NCBI RefSeq assembly: GCF_900106535.1
Contig: NZ_FNOH01000004.1
Span: forward strand, 186,001 to 250,000
Direction: 5' to 3'
Length of the DNA stretch: 64,000 nucleotides
Source: Myxococcus xanthus
Lineage (GTDB): Bacteria; Myxococcota; Myxococcia; Myxococcales; Myxococcaceae
In this document: piece after piece, positions 45,569 to 56,300 of the stretch
How positions within the stretch are numbered: the stretch's first letter is position 1
Layout: every line of letters begins with the position of its first letter
Made by a program: the position numbers and the translations under genes
Notes under the pieces: generated by a model
Database searches by the model: none
Told to the model about the DNA's origin: nothing
The model's input: the letters and a program-made list of their open reading frames with translations, nothing else

Positions 45569-46495
45569 ATGGACGGCAAGTCCGCGGAACCCTGGCCTCC
45601 TGGGACGGCCGGCCCGTTGCTTCCGGGCTGTCTCATGCGCTTCGAATTCGAACACCTGGGCTCCACCACCCCCTTCGAGCTCTCCGATGGCATCCACCTC
45701 CTGGGAGGCGGCCCGGATGACCACATCCGACTGGAGGGCCTGCCCCCGAGCCTTCTCAGCCTGCGCATCGAGGCACAGCGGCTCATGGTCGAGGCCGCGC
45801 GCACCTTCTCCGTCAATGGCGTGCTGGTCCCTCCGGGTGTCCCGAGGCTGGTGATTCCCGGAGAGGCGCTCGGCCTGCCCGACGACATGGGACTGCGCGT
45901 GCTTCAAGAGGCCGTCAGTGAGCGCGGGCTGGGCACCGTGGCGCTCCTCAAGGGATTGCTGACGGGAACGGATGAACCGGCCCCATCGCGCGCGGCCACC
46001 CTCACCTGCCTCACGGGACTGGATGTCGGGCGCGTCCATGCGCTCGCCGAGGAACAGACGGACATCGGCCGAGGCAGCGACGTGGCGATGCGGCTGAGAG
46101 ACCGGGCCGTGTCCAGGACGCATGCGCGCGTCCTCCACGGCGAGGGAGGATTCTCCCTGGAGGACCTGGGCAGCCCCAACGGCGTCTTCCTCAACGGCCA
46201 GCGCGTCGACTCCCGGGTTCCGTTGGCGGATGGCGACGTCATTGAAATGGGCCGTTCACTGCTCCGCTTCCAGGCCGCCGTGGAAGAGCCCCCGCCCCCC
46301 GCCTCGCCTGCTGGCGAGCAGGAACCGCCCTCTGGCGCGGTCAGCCCCGCTTCCACCGAGGTCACGCTGGAGCCCACGCCCGAGGCACCTCCCAGCGTGC
46401 CCAAGCCTCGCGGCGAATGGTGGCTGATTGGACTGGGCGCGGTGGCGGCCTCCGTGGGCGTGGCCGTCACGTGGCTGCTCGCGACGGGAAGCTGA
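45569..46495 (+). CDS. Tandem FHA-domain protein with C-terminal membrane anchor
   Basis: 308 residues from ATG at 45569 (in-frame alternatives are TTG at 45515 and ATG at 45635; none has a strong ribosome site). A degenerate FHA-like domain (about 25-115) has LSDGIHLLGGGPDDHIRL and NGVLVPPGVPRLVIPG but lacks the Arg-Ser-His core. A full FHA domain follows at about 160-235, with IGRGSDVAMRL, VSRTHARV and DLGSPNGVFLNG. A Pro/Glu linker precedes a single C-terminal membrane segment (IGLGAVAASVGVAVTWLLA). This orientation puts both FHA domains in the cytoplasm. It is likely a phosphothreonine reader. The gene is convergent with the PH-domain gene. Confidence 0.85.
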   Translation: MDGKSAEPWPPGTAGPLLPGCLMRFEFEHLGSTTPFELSDGIHLLGGGPDDHIRLEGLPPSLLSLRIEAQRLMVEAARTFSVNGVLVPPGVPRLVIPGEALGLPDDMGLRVLQEAVSERGLGTVALLKGLLTGTDEPAPSRAATLTCLTGLDVGRVHALAEEQTDIGRGSDVAMRLRDRAVSRTHARVLHGEGGFSLEDLGSPNGVFLNGQRVDSRVPLADGDVIEMGRSLLRFQAAVEEPPPPASPAGEQEPPSGAVSPASTEVTLEPTPEAPPSVPKPRGEWWLIGLGAVAASVGVAVTWLLATGS

Positions 46496-46503
46496 CGCGA
46501 GGC

Positions 46504-46938
46504 TCAGCCTGGAATGGGCCCCAGCCCCGCGCGCTCCACGAGGAGCCGCGCGAGCTGCTGATGGTGCATGAAGAAGCTGGTGAAGTGGACGAGGCCCGCC
46601 TTGCCCCGGATGGCGTAGACAGTCACCGGTCCGGGCAGGACATCGAGCTTGCGGATGTCCGCGAAGGTGAAGCGCCGCGTCCGCACCATGCCTCGGTAGG
46701 TCAAGCCCCGGGCATCCACGACGATGTGCGTGCGCCCGTAGTACATGAGCGACACGGCGAAGAAGAGGACGAAAAAGCCCGCTGAGAGGAAGGTCTTGAG
46801 CGGGACCTCATCGAAGAATCGGAGGAGGTACACCAGCACGGCAACCCAGAGGAGACCCGCGGCGGCCATGGCCGCTGCGAGGACCCGTCGGGGTCTGAAG
46901 ACCTGCCGTCCGTTCGGTTCCGCGTCGCGCCCGGTCAT
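46504..46938 (-). CDS. Small membrane protein with bacterial PH domain
   Basis: 144 residues. Two membrane segments at about 20-40 and 48-68 form a hairpin, followed by a short PH-like domain (about 70-135) with IVVDARGLTYRGMVRTRRFTF split over two strands, and a final helix FFMHHQQLARLLVERAG. Such proteins sit in the inner membrane. No function is known. ATG start without a good ribosome site. It is convergent with the tandem-FHA gene (8-base gap) and tail-adjacent to the TPR gene. Confidence 0.8.
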   Translation of the reverse strand: MTGRDAEPNGRQVFRPRRVLAAAMAAAGLLWVAVLVYLLRFFDEVPLKTFLSAGFFVLFFAVSLMYYGRTHIVVDARGLTYRGMVRTRRFTFADIRKLDVLPGPVTVYAIRGKAGLVHFTSFFMHHQQLARLLVERAGLGPIPG

Positions 46939-47000
46939 TCATGGAAGCTAATGCTTGGGGCTGACACGGTCCACCGACCCGCAGGCTTCCTGCCTGCCGG

Positions 47001-48317
47001 TCAACGCAGGCGCGCCGCCTTCTGTCGGGATTCCTCCTGGAGCTGGGGGCGGACGTCCGCGGAGGAGGAGGCAGCATAGCGCTCGTAGAGGTCGCGTGCC
47101 TCCAGCGTGCGGCCCATGGCGCGGAAAGATTCGGCCAGTCCGTAAAGCGGAGACGCCGAGCCGGGCTCCAGCTCCAAGGCGTACTGATAGTCCGCCGCGG
47201 CTTCCGCGTAGCGACGCAGGCCGATGTTGGCGCTGCCTCGCGCGACGAAGGCCACGGTCAGCATGGGCTCGAGTTGGATGGACTGGGTGAGGCTGGTCAG
47301 CGCGCCACTGAAGTCCTTGCTGGCGATGCGCTGTACGCCCTGCTCATACGCCCGGCGCGCCAACGCGCGCGTCGTGTCGGCCACGGGGCCGGAGCCCGGT
47401 GCCTGTCCCGCGGCCTGGGGAGAAACGCCCGCCTGCACCATCTTCGCCCGCGCGCGGTCGATGTTCTCCTTCGCGCTCTGCTGGATGGCCGCGTCCTTCG
47501 TGAGCGCGGTGGCCCGCTCCCACTGCGCCACCGCCTGTCCGTAATAGCCCAGCACCGCCAAGGCGTTGCCCAGCTTGAACAAGGCCTCCACATGGCCCCC
47601 ATCCGCGTGGGACGCATCCAGGAAGGCGAAGGCCGCCTCGCGGTAGCGGCGCTCCTTCATCAAGGCGTCGCCGTCACGGATGCGCGACGCCGCCAGCGCC
47701 GGATTGGACGTCACGGATTCCGCGGCGGGCGCCGCCGAGGGCGTCGCAGAGGCCGGCGCGGTGGCCACCGCGAGCGGCTCGGCACCCATGGCCTTCAGGT
47801 GCTCGGTCGCCTTGCGGACCCAGACCTGCTCCCCCTTGCGCTGCTCACGGGCGATGTACGCCTGGTACGCGGGAATCGCCTTGTCCTTCTGGCCGAGCTG
47901 CCGGTAACTCTCCCCCAACCCGTAGAACCCGTCCGCGTCGCCGGGCTCGAGCTCGGTGTAGCGCTCGTAGGCCTGTGCCGCGGTGGCCGCATCCCCCGTC
48001 TTCCGCGCGGCATAGCCCAGGTTGAACCAGGCCATCTTGAAGCCGGGGTCGGCCTTCGCGGCGTCACGAAAGAGCGTGAGCGCCTCCTGCACCTGCCCCT
48101 TGCGGAAGAGCACGCTGCCCAGGCCATTGAGGGCGGAGGGATAGCCGGGCGTGTCGGCCAGGGCCTCGCGGTAGGCGGTGGCCGCGTCATCCCAGCGGCC
48201 ACGTGCCAGCGCCGACTCCCCGCGCACGAAGGCGGCCCGGGCCGCGGCGGATGGCTCCGCAGCCCCCAGCAGCATTGCCGCGGACAGCGCGATGACGAAG
48301 CTGCGCAAGACGACCAT
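47001..48317 (-). CDS. Exported tetratricopeptide-repeat protein
   Basis: 438 residues from ATG at 48317 with GGGAG 5 bases upstream. A signal peptide (MVVLRSFVIALSAAMLLGAA) precedes an N-terminal TPR array at about 24-155 with repeats such as DDAATAYREAL, QEALTLFRDAA and TAAQAYERYTELEP. A linker with Ala/Pro/Ser follows, then a second set at about 200-270 and a third at about 335-425 (GALTSLTQSIQLEP, EAAADYQYALELEP, EARDLYERYAA). It probably acts as a periplasmic scaffold for protein complexes. It lies 92 bases after purA on the same strand. Start choice avoids 20 extra residues with no ribosome site. Confidence 0.88.
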   Translation of the reverse strand: MVVLRSFVIALSAAMLLGAAEPSAAARAAFVRGESALARGRWDDAATAYREALADTPGYPSALNGLGSVLFRKGQVQEALTLFRDAAKADPGFKMAWFNLGYAARKTGDAATAAQAYERYTELEPGDADGFYGLGESYRQLGQKDKAIPAYQAYIAREQRKGEQVWVRKATEHLKAMGAEPLAVATAPASATPSAAPAAESVTSNPALAASRIRDGDALMKERRYREAAFAFLDASHADGGHVEALFKLGNALAVLGYYGQAVAQWERATALTKDAAIQQSAKENIDRARAKMVQAGVSPQAAGQAPGSGPVADTTRALARRAYEQGVQRIASKDFSGALTSLTQSIQLEPMLTVAFVARGSANIGLRRYAEAAADYQYALELEPGSASPLYGLAESFRAMGRTLEARDLYERYAASSSADVRPQLQEESRQKAARLR

Positions 48318-48409
48318 GACGGCTCCCGGGGTATCGATCCGGAAGCCGTAGCAGAAAAACCAGGGCCGCGTCAGCACGCCCGCGAGCGACGCCAGCCCTT
48401 CGCCTCCGC

Positions 48410-49732
<1,323 letters not shown>

Positions 49733-52700
49733 TTAGCACGCGCGGGGGGCCGGGTGACAGTGTTCCGCGAAGCCACAATGCAGGGCTTGGCAGGCTGCCT
49801 TCTCCCTCCCATCCCATTCACCCCTCGCTTCGCCGCGTGCCACTGCCCGTGCTGCCCCCGCGAGCCGCCCGGCGGCCTCCTCCAGGCCCCTGGGCCCGGA
49901 CAGCCACTCAGGCTCTGGCTGGGACTCTTTCAGGAAGACGACTCCCACCCGCACCGGCACCCCTTCTCGCACCATCCGCCGGGCCACCAGCCCCAGGGCC
50001 GCCAGCTCGTAGGTGTACGCGGCCGCTCCCAGCGGATGACGCCCGCCGTGTTTGAAGGCCACCACCACGGCCTCCCCTTGGGGTGACTCCCACAGCAGGT
50101 CCACCGCCCCCTCGACCCCCACCTCGCCCTCCAGGGCAAGCATGAACGGAAGGCTTCGGTGAATTGTCTGTGACGGCGCCCGCGCCAGTTCACGTGCGAA
50201 CGCCGACGTCAGGAAGCGCTCCAAGGTGTTCAGCACCGCATCCATGCCCTCTTCGTCCGGAAGCGCGCCCGCGTCACGCAGCAGCGTCTCCAGGTGGGCC
50301 CGCCGCTCCGAAGCGTCTACATCCGGCGCCGCCAATCGGAGGTCGACGCCGCGAAGCAGCCGCTGCACCAGGTCCTCGGGACGCTCGGCGGGAAGCCAGC
50401 CGTCAGGCTCCACCAGGGGCGGCGCGCCACGGGGCAGCACTTCCCAGGGCCACGGCGCACCGCGAAGCCCCAGCCGGTGCACGTAGTGGAAGCGGCGCGG
50501 ACAGGCGATGAAGTCCTGCAACGCCTCCGCGGAAGCCACCGCGGCGCCCAGTGATTCCGCTTGCGCGACACGCTGACCTCGCACCCGCAGCAGCGCGGCT
50601 TCGACGCGCGCCTCGGCGAGCAACAGGGCCTCAGGACCGGGCGGCTCCGGGTCCGCCGGTGGAGGGAGCGTGTCGACGTCCAGCTCATCGACCAGGTCAC
50701 GCAGGTCCGCGTCCACCTCCAGGCGCCCGTCGATGAGGTGCCACCAGGAGTCCTTGCCACCGCGTGGCTCCGCGCCGCCCGCCAGCACCAACATGTCCTT
50801 GGCACGCGTGAGCGCGACGTAGAGCAGGCGGCGGTACTCGGCGTCCTCGCGCGCCTTCAGCTCCGCGCGCACCGCGTCGAAGCGGCTGGAGGTGTAGTCG
50901 TCCAGCGAATCCGGAACCCACGGTCGCAGGGAGATGCCATGCGTGCGCTCGAAGTGGGCACGGCCCGAGGTGCCACGCCTCCGGCCGCCCATCGAGGGCA
51001 CCACCACCACCGGCCACTCCAGTCCCTTGGCGCTGTGGATGGTGAGGAGTTGCACCGCGCGAGGGTCGCTCGCGTCCAGCAGGTCCGCCTGGGCCTCCGT
51101 GGGGTTGTTCTCCGCCAGCATCCGCAGCTCGCGAGAGAAGGCGACGCAACCGCCCGTGCCGCGCTCGTCCCGCCGCGACGCCAGCGCCAGCAGCTTCTCC
51201 ACGTTGGCGCTGGCTTGCTCCGCATACGGCGAGCCCGCCAGCGCTTCGCGGTAGCCCGTCACGTCCAGCGCGGCTACCAACAGCTCCCTCACGCCCATCC
51301 GGTCGCGCTCGCGCCTCAGGCCGGGAAGCGCGGCGAGGAAACGCTCCAGACGCTGCCGCTCACGCTCGGACAACGAAACCAACACCTCCGGGTCCGTCAA
51401 CCGGGGCGACGACAAGGACAGGGGCGCGTCTCCCGCCAGGAGGAACAGTGACGCGTCCTTCAACCCCACCAAGGGTGAGCGCAGCACCGCCGCGAAGGCC
51501 AAAGCATCCTCGGCATCCGCCAGCAGCGCGAGCAGCGAGGCCAGGTCCAACACCTCCTGCGCGCCGTAGAAGCCACGGCCGCGCAGCACGCGGTGCGGGA
51601 CACCGTGGCGGATGAGCGCCTGCCGGTACACCTCCAGGTGCGTGAAGGTCCGGAACAGCATGGCCACGTCTCCGCCCCGAGCAGGACGCAACCCTTCGCC
51701 ATCCTCACGCGCGACGGACGCAGGTGCCCCCGGCGCCAGCAGGCACCGCAGCCGGCGGGCAATCGCGTCCGCGTCCAGCCAGCGCAGGTCCGCCGCCGTG
51801 TCCGCTTCCTCCAGTTGCAACCGTTCCACCACTGGCGTTTCCGACAGCGACGGCCTCACCGCGGCGAGGTCGTCCTGCTCCGGAACGTAGATGACCTCGA
51901 AGGGCCGAGGTGCCCGGGCATCCGCGGCGACGAGCACCCCCGCGAAGGTGCGGTTGAAGAACGACAGCAGCCCGGGCACGGAGCGACGGTTGTGCTGGAG
52001 GAAGCCGCGCGTGCCGCCCTCGTCCACCAGCTTCTTCGCCAGCACGGAGAAGACGGACACGTCCGCGCCACGGAACTCGTAGATGGACTGCTTGCGGTCA
52101 CCCACCGCGCAGAGGAAGGCGGGCTCCAGCGGCAGCGCCGTCACCAGGTCCGCATCCGGCGCCAGCTCGCGCGGGCCGTCCTCGCGCTTCTCCGCCAGCA
52201 GCAGCACCAGCTCCAACTGGAGGCGGTTGGTGTCCTGGAACTCGTCCACCAGCAGCGCGCCGATGCGCTCCTGCACCTGGCGGCGGAACTCGGGATGCGC
52301 GCGGAGCAGGTCGCGCGACTTCACCAGCAGGGACGTGAAGTCCAGCACGTTGCGGCGGGACAACTCCGTGTCGTGCCGCGTCTCCACGCGCGTCAGCAAC
52401 TCGCGGAACGTCACCTCGAAGGGCGCGGTGCGCCATGCGGCCCAGGCATCATCCAACCGGGGCACGGAGCCATCGCTCTTGCCGAAGACGCGCCAGTAGA
52501 ACTCTCGCACGGGCCCCGCGGCCCCCTTACTGAGCCGCGCGAAGTTGCGACCGTCCGCCTTGAAGCACGCGCGCAGCCACGGGAAGCGCTCGCCCTGCCC
52601 GAAGTTCTCAGGCGTCATGCCGTTGAGCGCGCGCTCCAGCCCGCCCAGCAACCGGCTCCACTCGCCCTTCGCGTCCAGGCCCCGCGCCTCGGCACACAGC

Positions 52701-53395
52701 TCCAGGCACCGCGTGACGGACGACTCCAGCTCCGCGCGCGCTTCGGCGGCGTCACTCACGGCGGCATTCTCCGCGCGCAACCCTTCCTCGCGCAGCTTGC
52801 CGTAGACGGCCATCAACGCGGCCACCAGCCCGTCGGAGAAGCCCGAACCGGAGAAGCCCAGCTCCTGGCACAGCTCCCGGACCTGCGCGTCACCAGCCTC
52901 CAGCGCGTCCAGCACCACGCGCTCGCAGACGTCCTGCACCAGCCCCGTCGCCTCGAGCGAGTCCAGCACCTCGAAGTTCGGGTCGATGCCTACCGCGGGC
53001 GGTGCGCGCCGCAGCAACTGGCCACACAGTGAGTGGAAGGTGCCCACCGTGGCCGCGCCCAGCTCCTCGCGCAGTTGCCGCCAGGCATCCGGCAGCGGGA
53101 ACGGCTTGTCCAACCGCGCCAGGGATTCACGCAGGTCCACTTCCTGGTCCAGGCGCGTATCGCCCTGGGCCAGCCCGTCCAGGCGCTGGCGGACGCGCGA
53201 GCGCATCTCCGCGGCGGCCTTGTCCGTGAACGTGAGCATGCACAGCCGCGACGGGCGCACCGCACCGCCGGCGACACGCGCGCCGGCCAGCAGGTGCAAC
53301 GTCATGGTGACCAGGCTGTACGTCTTGCCCGCGCCGGCGCCCGCCATCAGGGCGAGGTTGCGCTCCAACGCGAAGAGGGATGGCTCGCTGCTCAT
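49733..53395 (-). CDS. addA: AddA-type UvrD-family helicase with C-terminal Fe-S-like nuclease region
   Basis: 1220 residues. AddA is the helicase motor of AddAB, which resects double-strand breaks for RecA. Walker A AGAGAGKT is at 18-25, and Walker B LLVDEFQDTN near 382. Motif V-VI region has LLTIHSAKGLEWPVVVVPSM and LLYVALTRAKDMLVLAG. The C-terminal nuclease-like domain has a Cys at 965 and Cys1202, Cys1207, Cys1213, as in Fe-S nucleases. Its nuclease motif, however, reads VDLLWES then VVVAFKHGG: Asp1099 and Lys1115 remain, but Ala1113 replaces the usual Asp. The ATG at 53395 overlaps the addB stop (ATGA). The longer open frame upstream is a shadow over addB. Confidence 0.92.
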   Translation of the reverse strand: MSSEPSLFALERNLALMAGAGAGKTYSLVTMTLHLLAGARVAGGAVRPSRLCMLTFTDKAAAEMRSRVRQRLDGLAQGDTRLDQEVDLRESLARLDKPFPLPDAWRQLREELGAATVGTFHSLCGQLLRRAPPAVGIDPNFEVLDSLEATGLVQDVCERVVLDALEAGDAQVRELCQELGFSGSGFSDGLVAALMAVYGKLREEGLRAENAAVSDAAEARAELESSVTRCLELCAEARGLDAKGEWSRLLGGLERALNGMTPENFGQGERFPWLRACFKADGRNFARLSKGAAGPVREFYWRVFGKSDGSVPRLDDAWAAWRTAPFEVTFRELLTRVETRHDTELSRRNVLDFTSLLVKSRDLLRAHPEFRRQVQERIGALLVDEFQDTNRLQLELVLLLAEKREDGPRELAPDADLVTALPLEPAFLCAVGDRKQSIYEFRGADVSVFSVLAKKLVDEGGTRGFLQHNRRSVPGLLSFFNRTFAGVLVAADARAPRPFEVIYVPEQDDLAAVRPSLSETPVVERLQLEEADTAADLRWLDADAIARRLRCLLAPGAPASVAREDGEGLRPARGGDVAMLFRTFTHLEVYRQALIRHGVPHRVLRGRGFYGAQEVLDLASLLALLADAEDALAFAAVLRSPLVGLKDASLFLLAGDAPLSLSSPRLTDPEVLVSLSERERQRLERFLAALPGLRRERDRMGVRELLVAALDVTGYREALAGSPYAEQASANVEKLLALASRRDERGTGGCVAFSRELRMLAENNPTEAQADLLDASDPRAVQLLTIHSAKGLEWPVVVVPSMGGRRRGTSGRAHFERTHGISLRPWVPDSLDDYTSSRFDAVRAELKAREDAEYRRLLYVALTRAKDMLVLAGGAEPRGGKDSWWHLIDGRLEVDADLRDLVDELDVDTLPPPADPEPPGPEALLLAEARVEAALLRVRGQRVAQAESLGAAVASAEALQDFIACPRRFHYVHRLGLRGAPWPWEVLPRGAPPLVEPDGWLPAERPEDLVQRLLRGVDLRLAAPDVDASERRAHLETLLRDAGALPDEEGMDAVLNTLERFLTSAFARELARAPSQTIHRSLPFMLALEGEVGVEGAVDLLWESPQGEAVVVAFKHGGRHPLGAAAYTYELAALGLVARRMVREGVPVRVGVVFLKESQPEPEWLSGPRGLEEAAGRLAGAARAVARGEARGEWDGREKAACQALHCGFAEHCHPAPRAC

Positions 53396-56300
53396 CCCCC
53401 GTCCTCCGTGATGCGCCTGTCCGTAATCCGACACACCGCGCGATAGCCACACGTCCCGCAGTCCTGGGGCCGCGCGGCGAACTGGCCCTGCCGCAGCGTG
53501 CCCACCAGCGCCTCCACGGCGTTGGGCAGGTTGAGGCCTTCCTTCTCCGCCACCTTCGCGCGGACCTCGGGGTCCTTCGACAGCAGCTCGTCCAGCTCCG
53601 CGTCGGAGATGACCTCGGACAGGCGGATGGCCATGCCCGTGCGCAAGGAGAACCACGCGGCCTGCCGCGCTTCCGTATGGCCGCTCTCGCGCGCCGCGTA
53701 GAGGTACAGCGGGAGCTGGAAGTCGGACGTCAGCAGCCGCTCCTTCAGCGAGCGCTTGTCCAGCCGGCCCGACTTGTAGTCGATGACGCCCACCTCGCCG
53801 CCCGACTTGTCGAGCCGGTCGATGGTGCCCTCGAAGTACACGGGCTCCTCGCCCGCGTGAAGGACGACGTTGCTCCACTTGTCGTCACGGGCGGCGGGGC
53901 CGAAGCGGAACTCGAAGTTCTCCGGCGTCATCGTGTCGAAGGGCAGGCCGCGCCGCTCGTCCACGAGGATGCGGCGAGCCATCGCTCGGGCCCGCTCATG
54001 CGCCAGCTTCCATAGCTCCGGATGTCCCACGTGGTGCACGCGCTCGAAGTCCTTGATGGCGGCCTTGAGCGCGGCGTCCAGCACCTCGTCCGGAACCTCC
54101 TCCGGCGCCTTGCCCAACAACTGCTTCTCCTTCAGGGCCGCGAAGACCTCCTCCACCACCTTGTGCCAGAAGGTGCCGCGGCCCCGGGCGTCGAACTCCT
54201 CGCCCGGCACGTCCGGCTCGGCCACCTTCAGGCCATACGAAAGGAAGCCCTGGAAGCCGCAGTTGCCGAAGCGCGCCAGCGCAGACGCGGAGAGCGGCCG
54301 GGTGATGTCGAACCGGAACGTCTCGCGCAGGGACTCGCGCTGCGTGTCGAGGTCCACCGAGCCGGAGTACGGGCCGGGCTGCACTTTCGGATCGCCGAAG
54401 AAGAACAGGCGCTCCATCTCCACTTCGGACAGCTCGCGCGCGCCCGCATACCAGGCTTCGGGTGCGAAGCGGCGCCGAAGCACCGCGGCCGCCGCATCGG
54501 GTTCGGTGACGCGCAGCTTGGGCTGGGACAGGGCTTCCAGCGCCACGCAGCGGCGCAGCTCGGACTCGGTGAGCACTTCGTCCAGCGGTGGAATGGGTGA
54601 CAGCGAGCGCGGCTCCCACTTCAGCGCGGTGAGCCGGCGCACCTCTTCCAGGAACGCCGATGGCACCTGCTCCTGACCGCCCGCGGACTCCACCGCGAAG
54701 GACAGGCTGACGTTCGCCTCGGCGGCAGCAAGTGCGCTGGCGAACAGCAGGCGGTCTTCGGTGAGGCGCCACGCCGCGCGCTCGTCGAACTCGCCGCCCG
54801 TGAGCCGGAAGACGTCGCGGCCCAGATGCTTGTTGAGCGCGGCGCGCTCCGCGTCCGCCAGCAACGGAGACGGTGCGTCACGCCCGGGGAAGCGGCCTTC
54901 CGTCAGCCCCGCGAGGAAGAGGTCCTGGAAGGAACGGCCCGGCAACTCGGCCACGTCGAGCACCTCGACGGCGGCGCCACGGGGCCCGCGCGGAGGCAGG
55001 TGCGCATCCGCCATCGCGTCACGCAGCCAACGGCCAAACGTCCGGCGGCGCATCTTCGGTCCGCCGCCCACCGCCTTCATCATCCGCGTCAGGCCCTGCA
55101 CCCGCAGGCGGAGCGCTTCGCGCGCGGCATCGTCCCGAGCCCGCGCATCCGCCGCGCGCGCGCCCAACCCACCCTCCTCGCGCGGCGCCAACGCGCCCTC
55201 CGAATCCACGAGGCCCAGCCGCTCCACCACCTGCCACCACGCCGCGAGCAACTCCGCGGCGGTGCCTTCTTCGGGAATGCGGCGGCAGGCTTCCACCAAC
55301 AGCAGACAGCGCTCACGCAGCAGCTTCACGGCGTCGACGCGGGTGCTGTCCTGCGCCTTGCGCGTACCGTTGAGCGCGAGCAGCCGCCGGGCCAGCCCGT
55401 CCAAGCGCACGTCGTAGGCGCCCCGGCCTCGCACCGCGCCCAGCCGGTCATCACGCACGGCGGCCTGGGCAAAGAGCGTCGCGGGCGCATCCGGTCCACC
55501 GCGTGACAGCTTTGGCGCGTAGCGGCTGCCCATCAACTCCGCCATGCGCTCGACCGGGAAGCCATCCTCCACCAGCAGCGGCAGGTCCAGCGCCAGACGC
55601 ACGGGCCCAGCGAGCCCCAGCGGCTCGCCCCAGGGTAGACGCACCGGCACGCCCAGCTCTCCCAGCGACTCCGCGAGCCAGCCGGCCTCGGGCCCCAGTT
55701 CGCGGTACGCCACCGCGATGTCGCCGGGCGCCACGCCTTCGGCCAGCAAGCGCCGCACGTCCCGGGCCAACAGACGCGCCTCGTCACGGGCCGTGGCCGC
55801 GTTCCACACGCGCAGGGACGGCACCGCGTCCTTCAACACGTCGCGCGGCGCCCGGGGTGAGAAGAGGTGGCGCCCCAGGTCGATGAAAGGCCGGCCTTCG
55901 AAGGTGACGTCCGCCTTGAAGAGGTCCACGTGCGTCATGGAATCGCCGCGGTTCTCGAAGGCGCGGAACAGCGCCGTCAGCGCCGCGTCCGCCGCGGGCG
56001 AGCCACCCACCGGTGTCTCCACGCGCAACGTCACCCGACGGGACTCGCACGCCGCCGCCAACGCCAGCAACAACTCCAGCCCCGAGGGCCTCACGTCGTA
56101 CACGCCGTGCAGCACGAGCGTGCTCAGCCCCTCCCACCCCACGGGCCACGCGCCTCGGCCCAGCGCCTCGCGTGCACCGCGCAGCACGTCCTCGCGGTCG
56201 GCGAGACAGAGCTCCGCCATCCGCTGTTCGTACAGGTGGTACAGGCGCGCAATCACGCGGATTCGCGTCCTGCGCTCCTGGGGCAGGATTTCCACCGCGT

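Noticed and set aside
53396-53878. An N-terminal extension of addA of 161 codons.
   Set aside because: It lies within addB in another frame, is Arg/Gly-rich, and the ATG overlapping the addB stop gives the family N-terminus.
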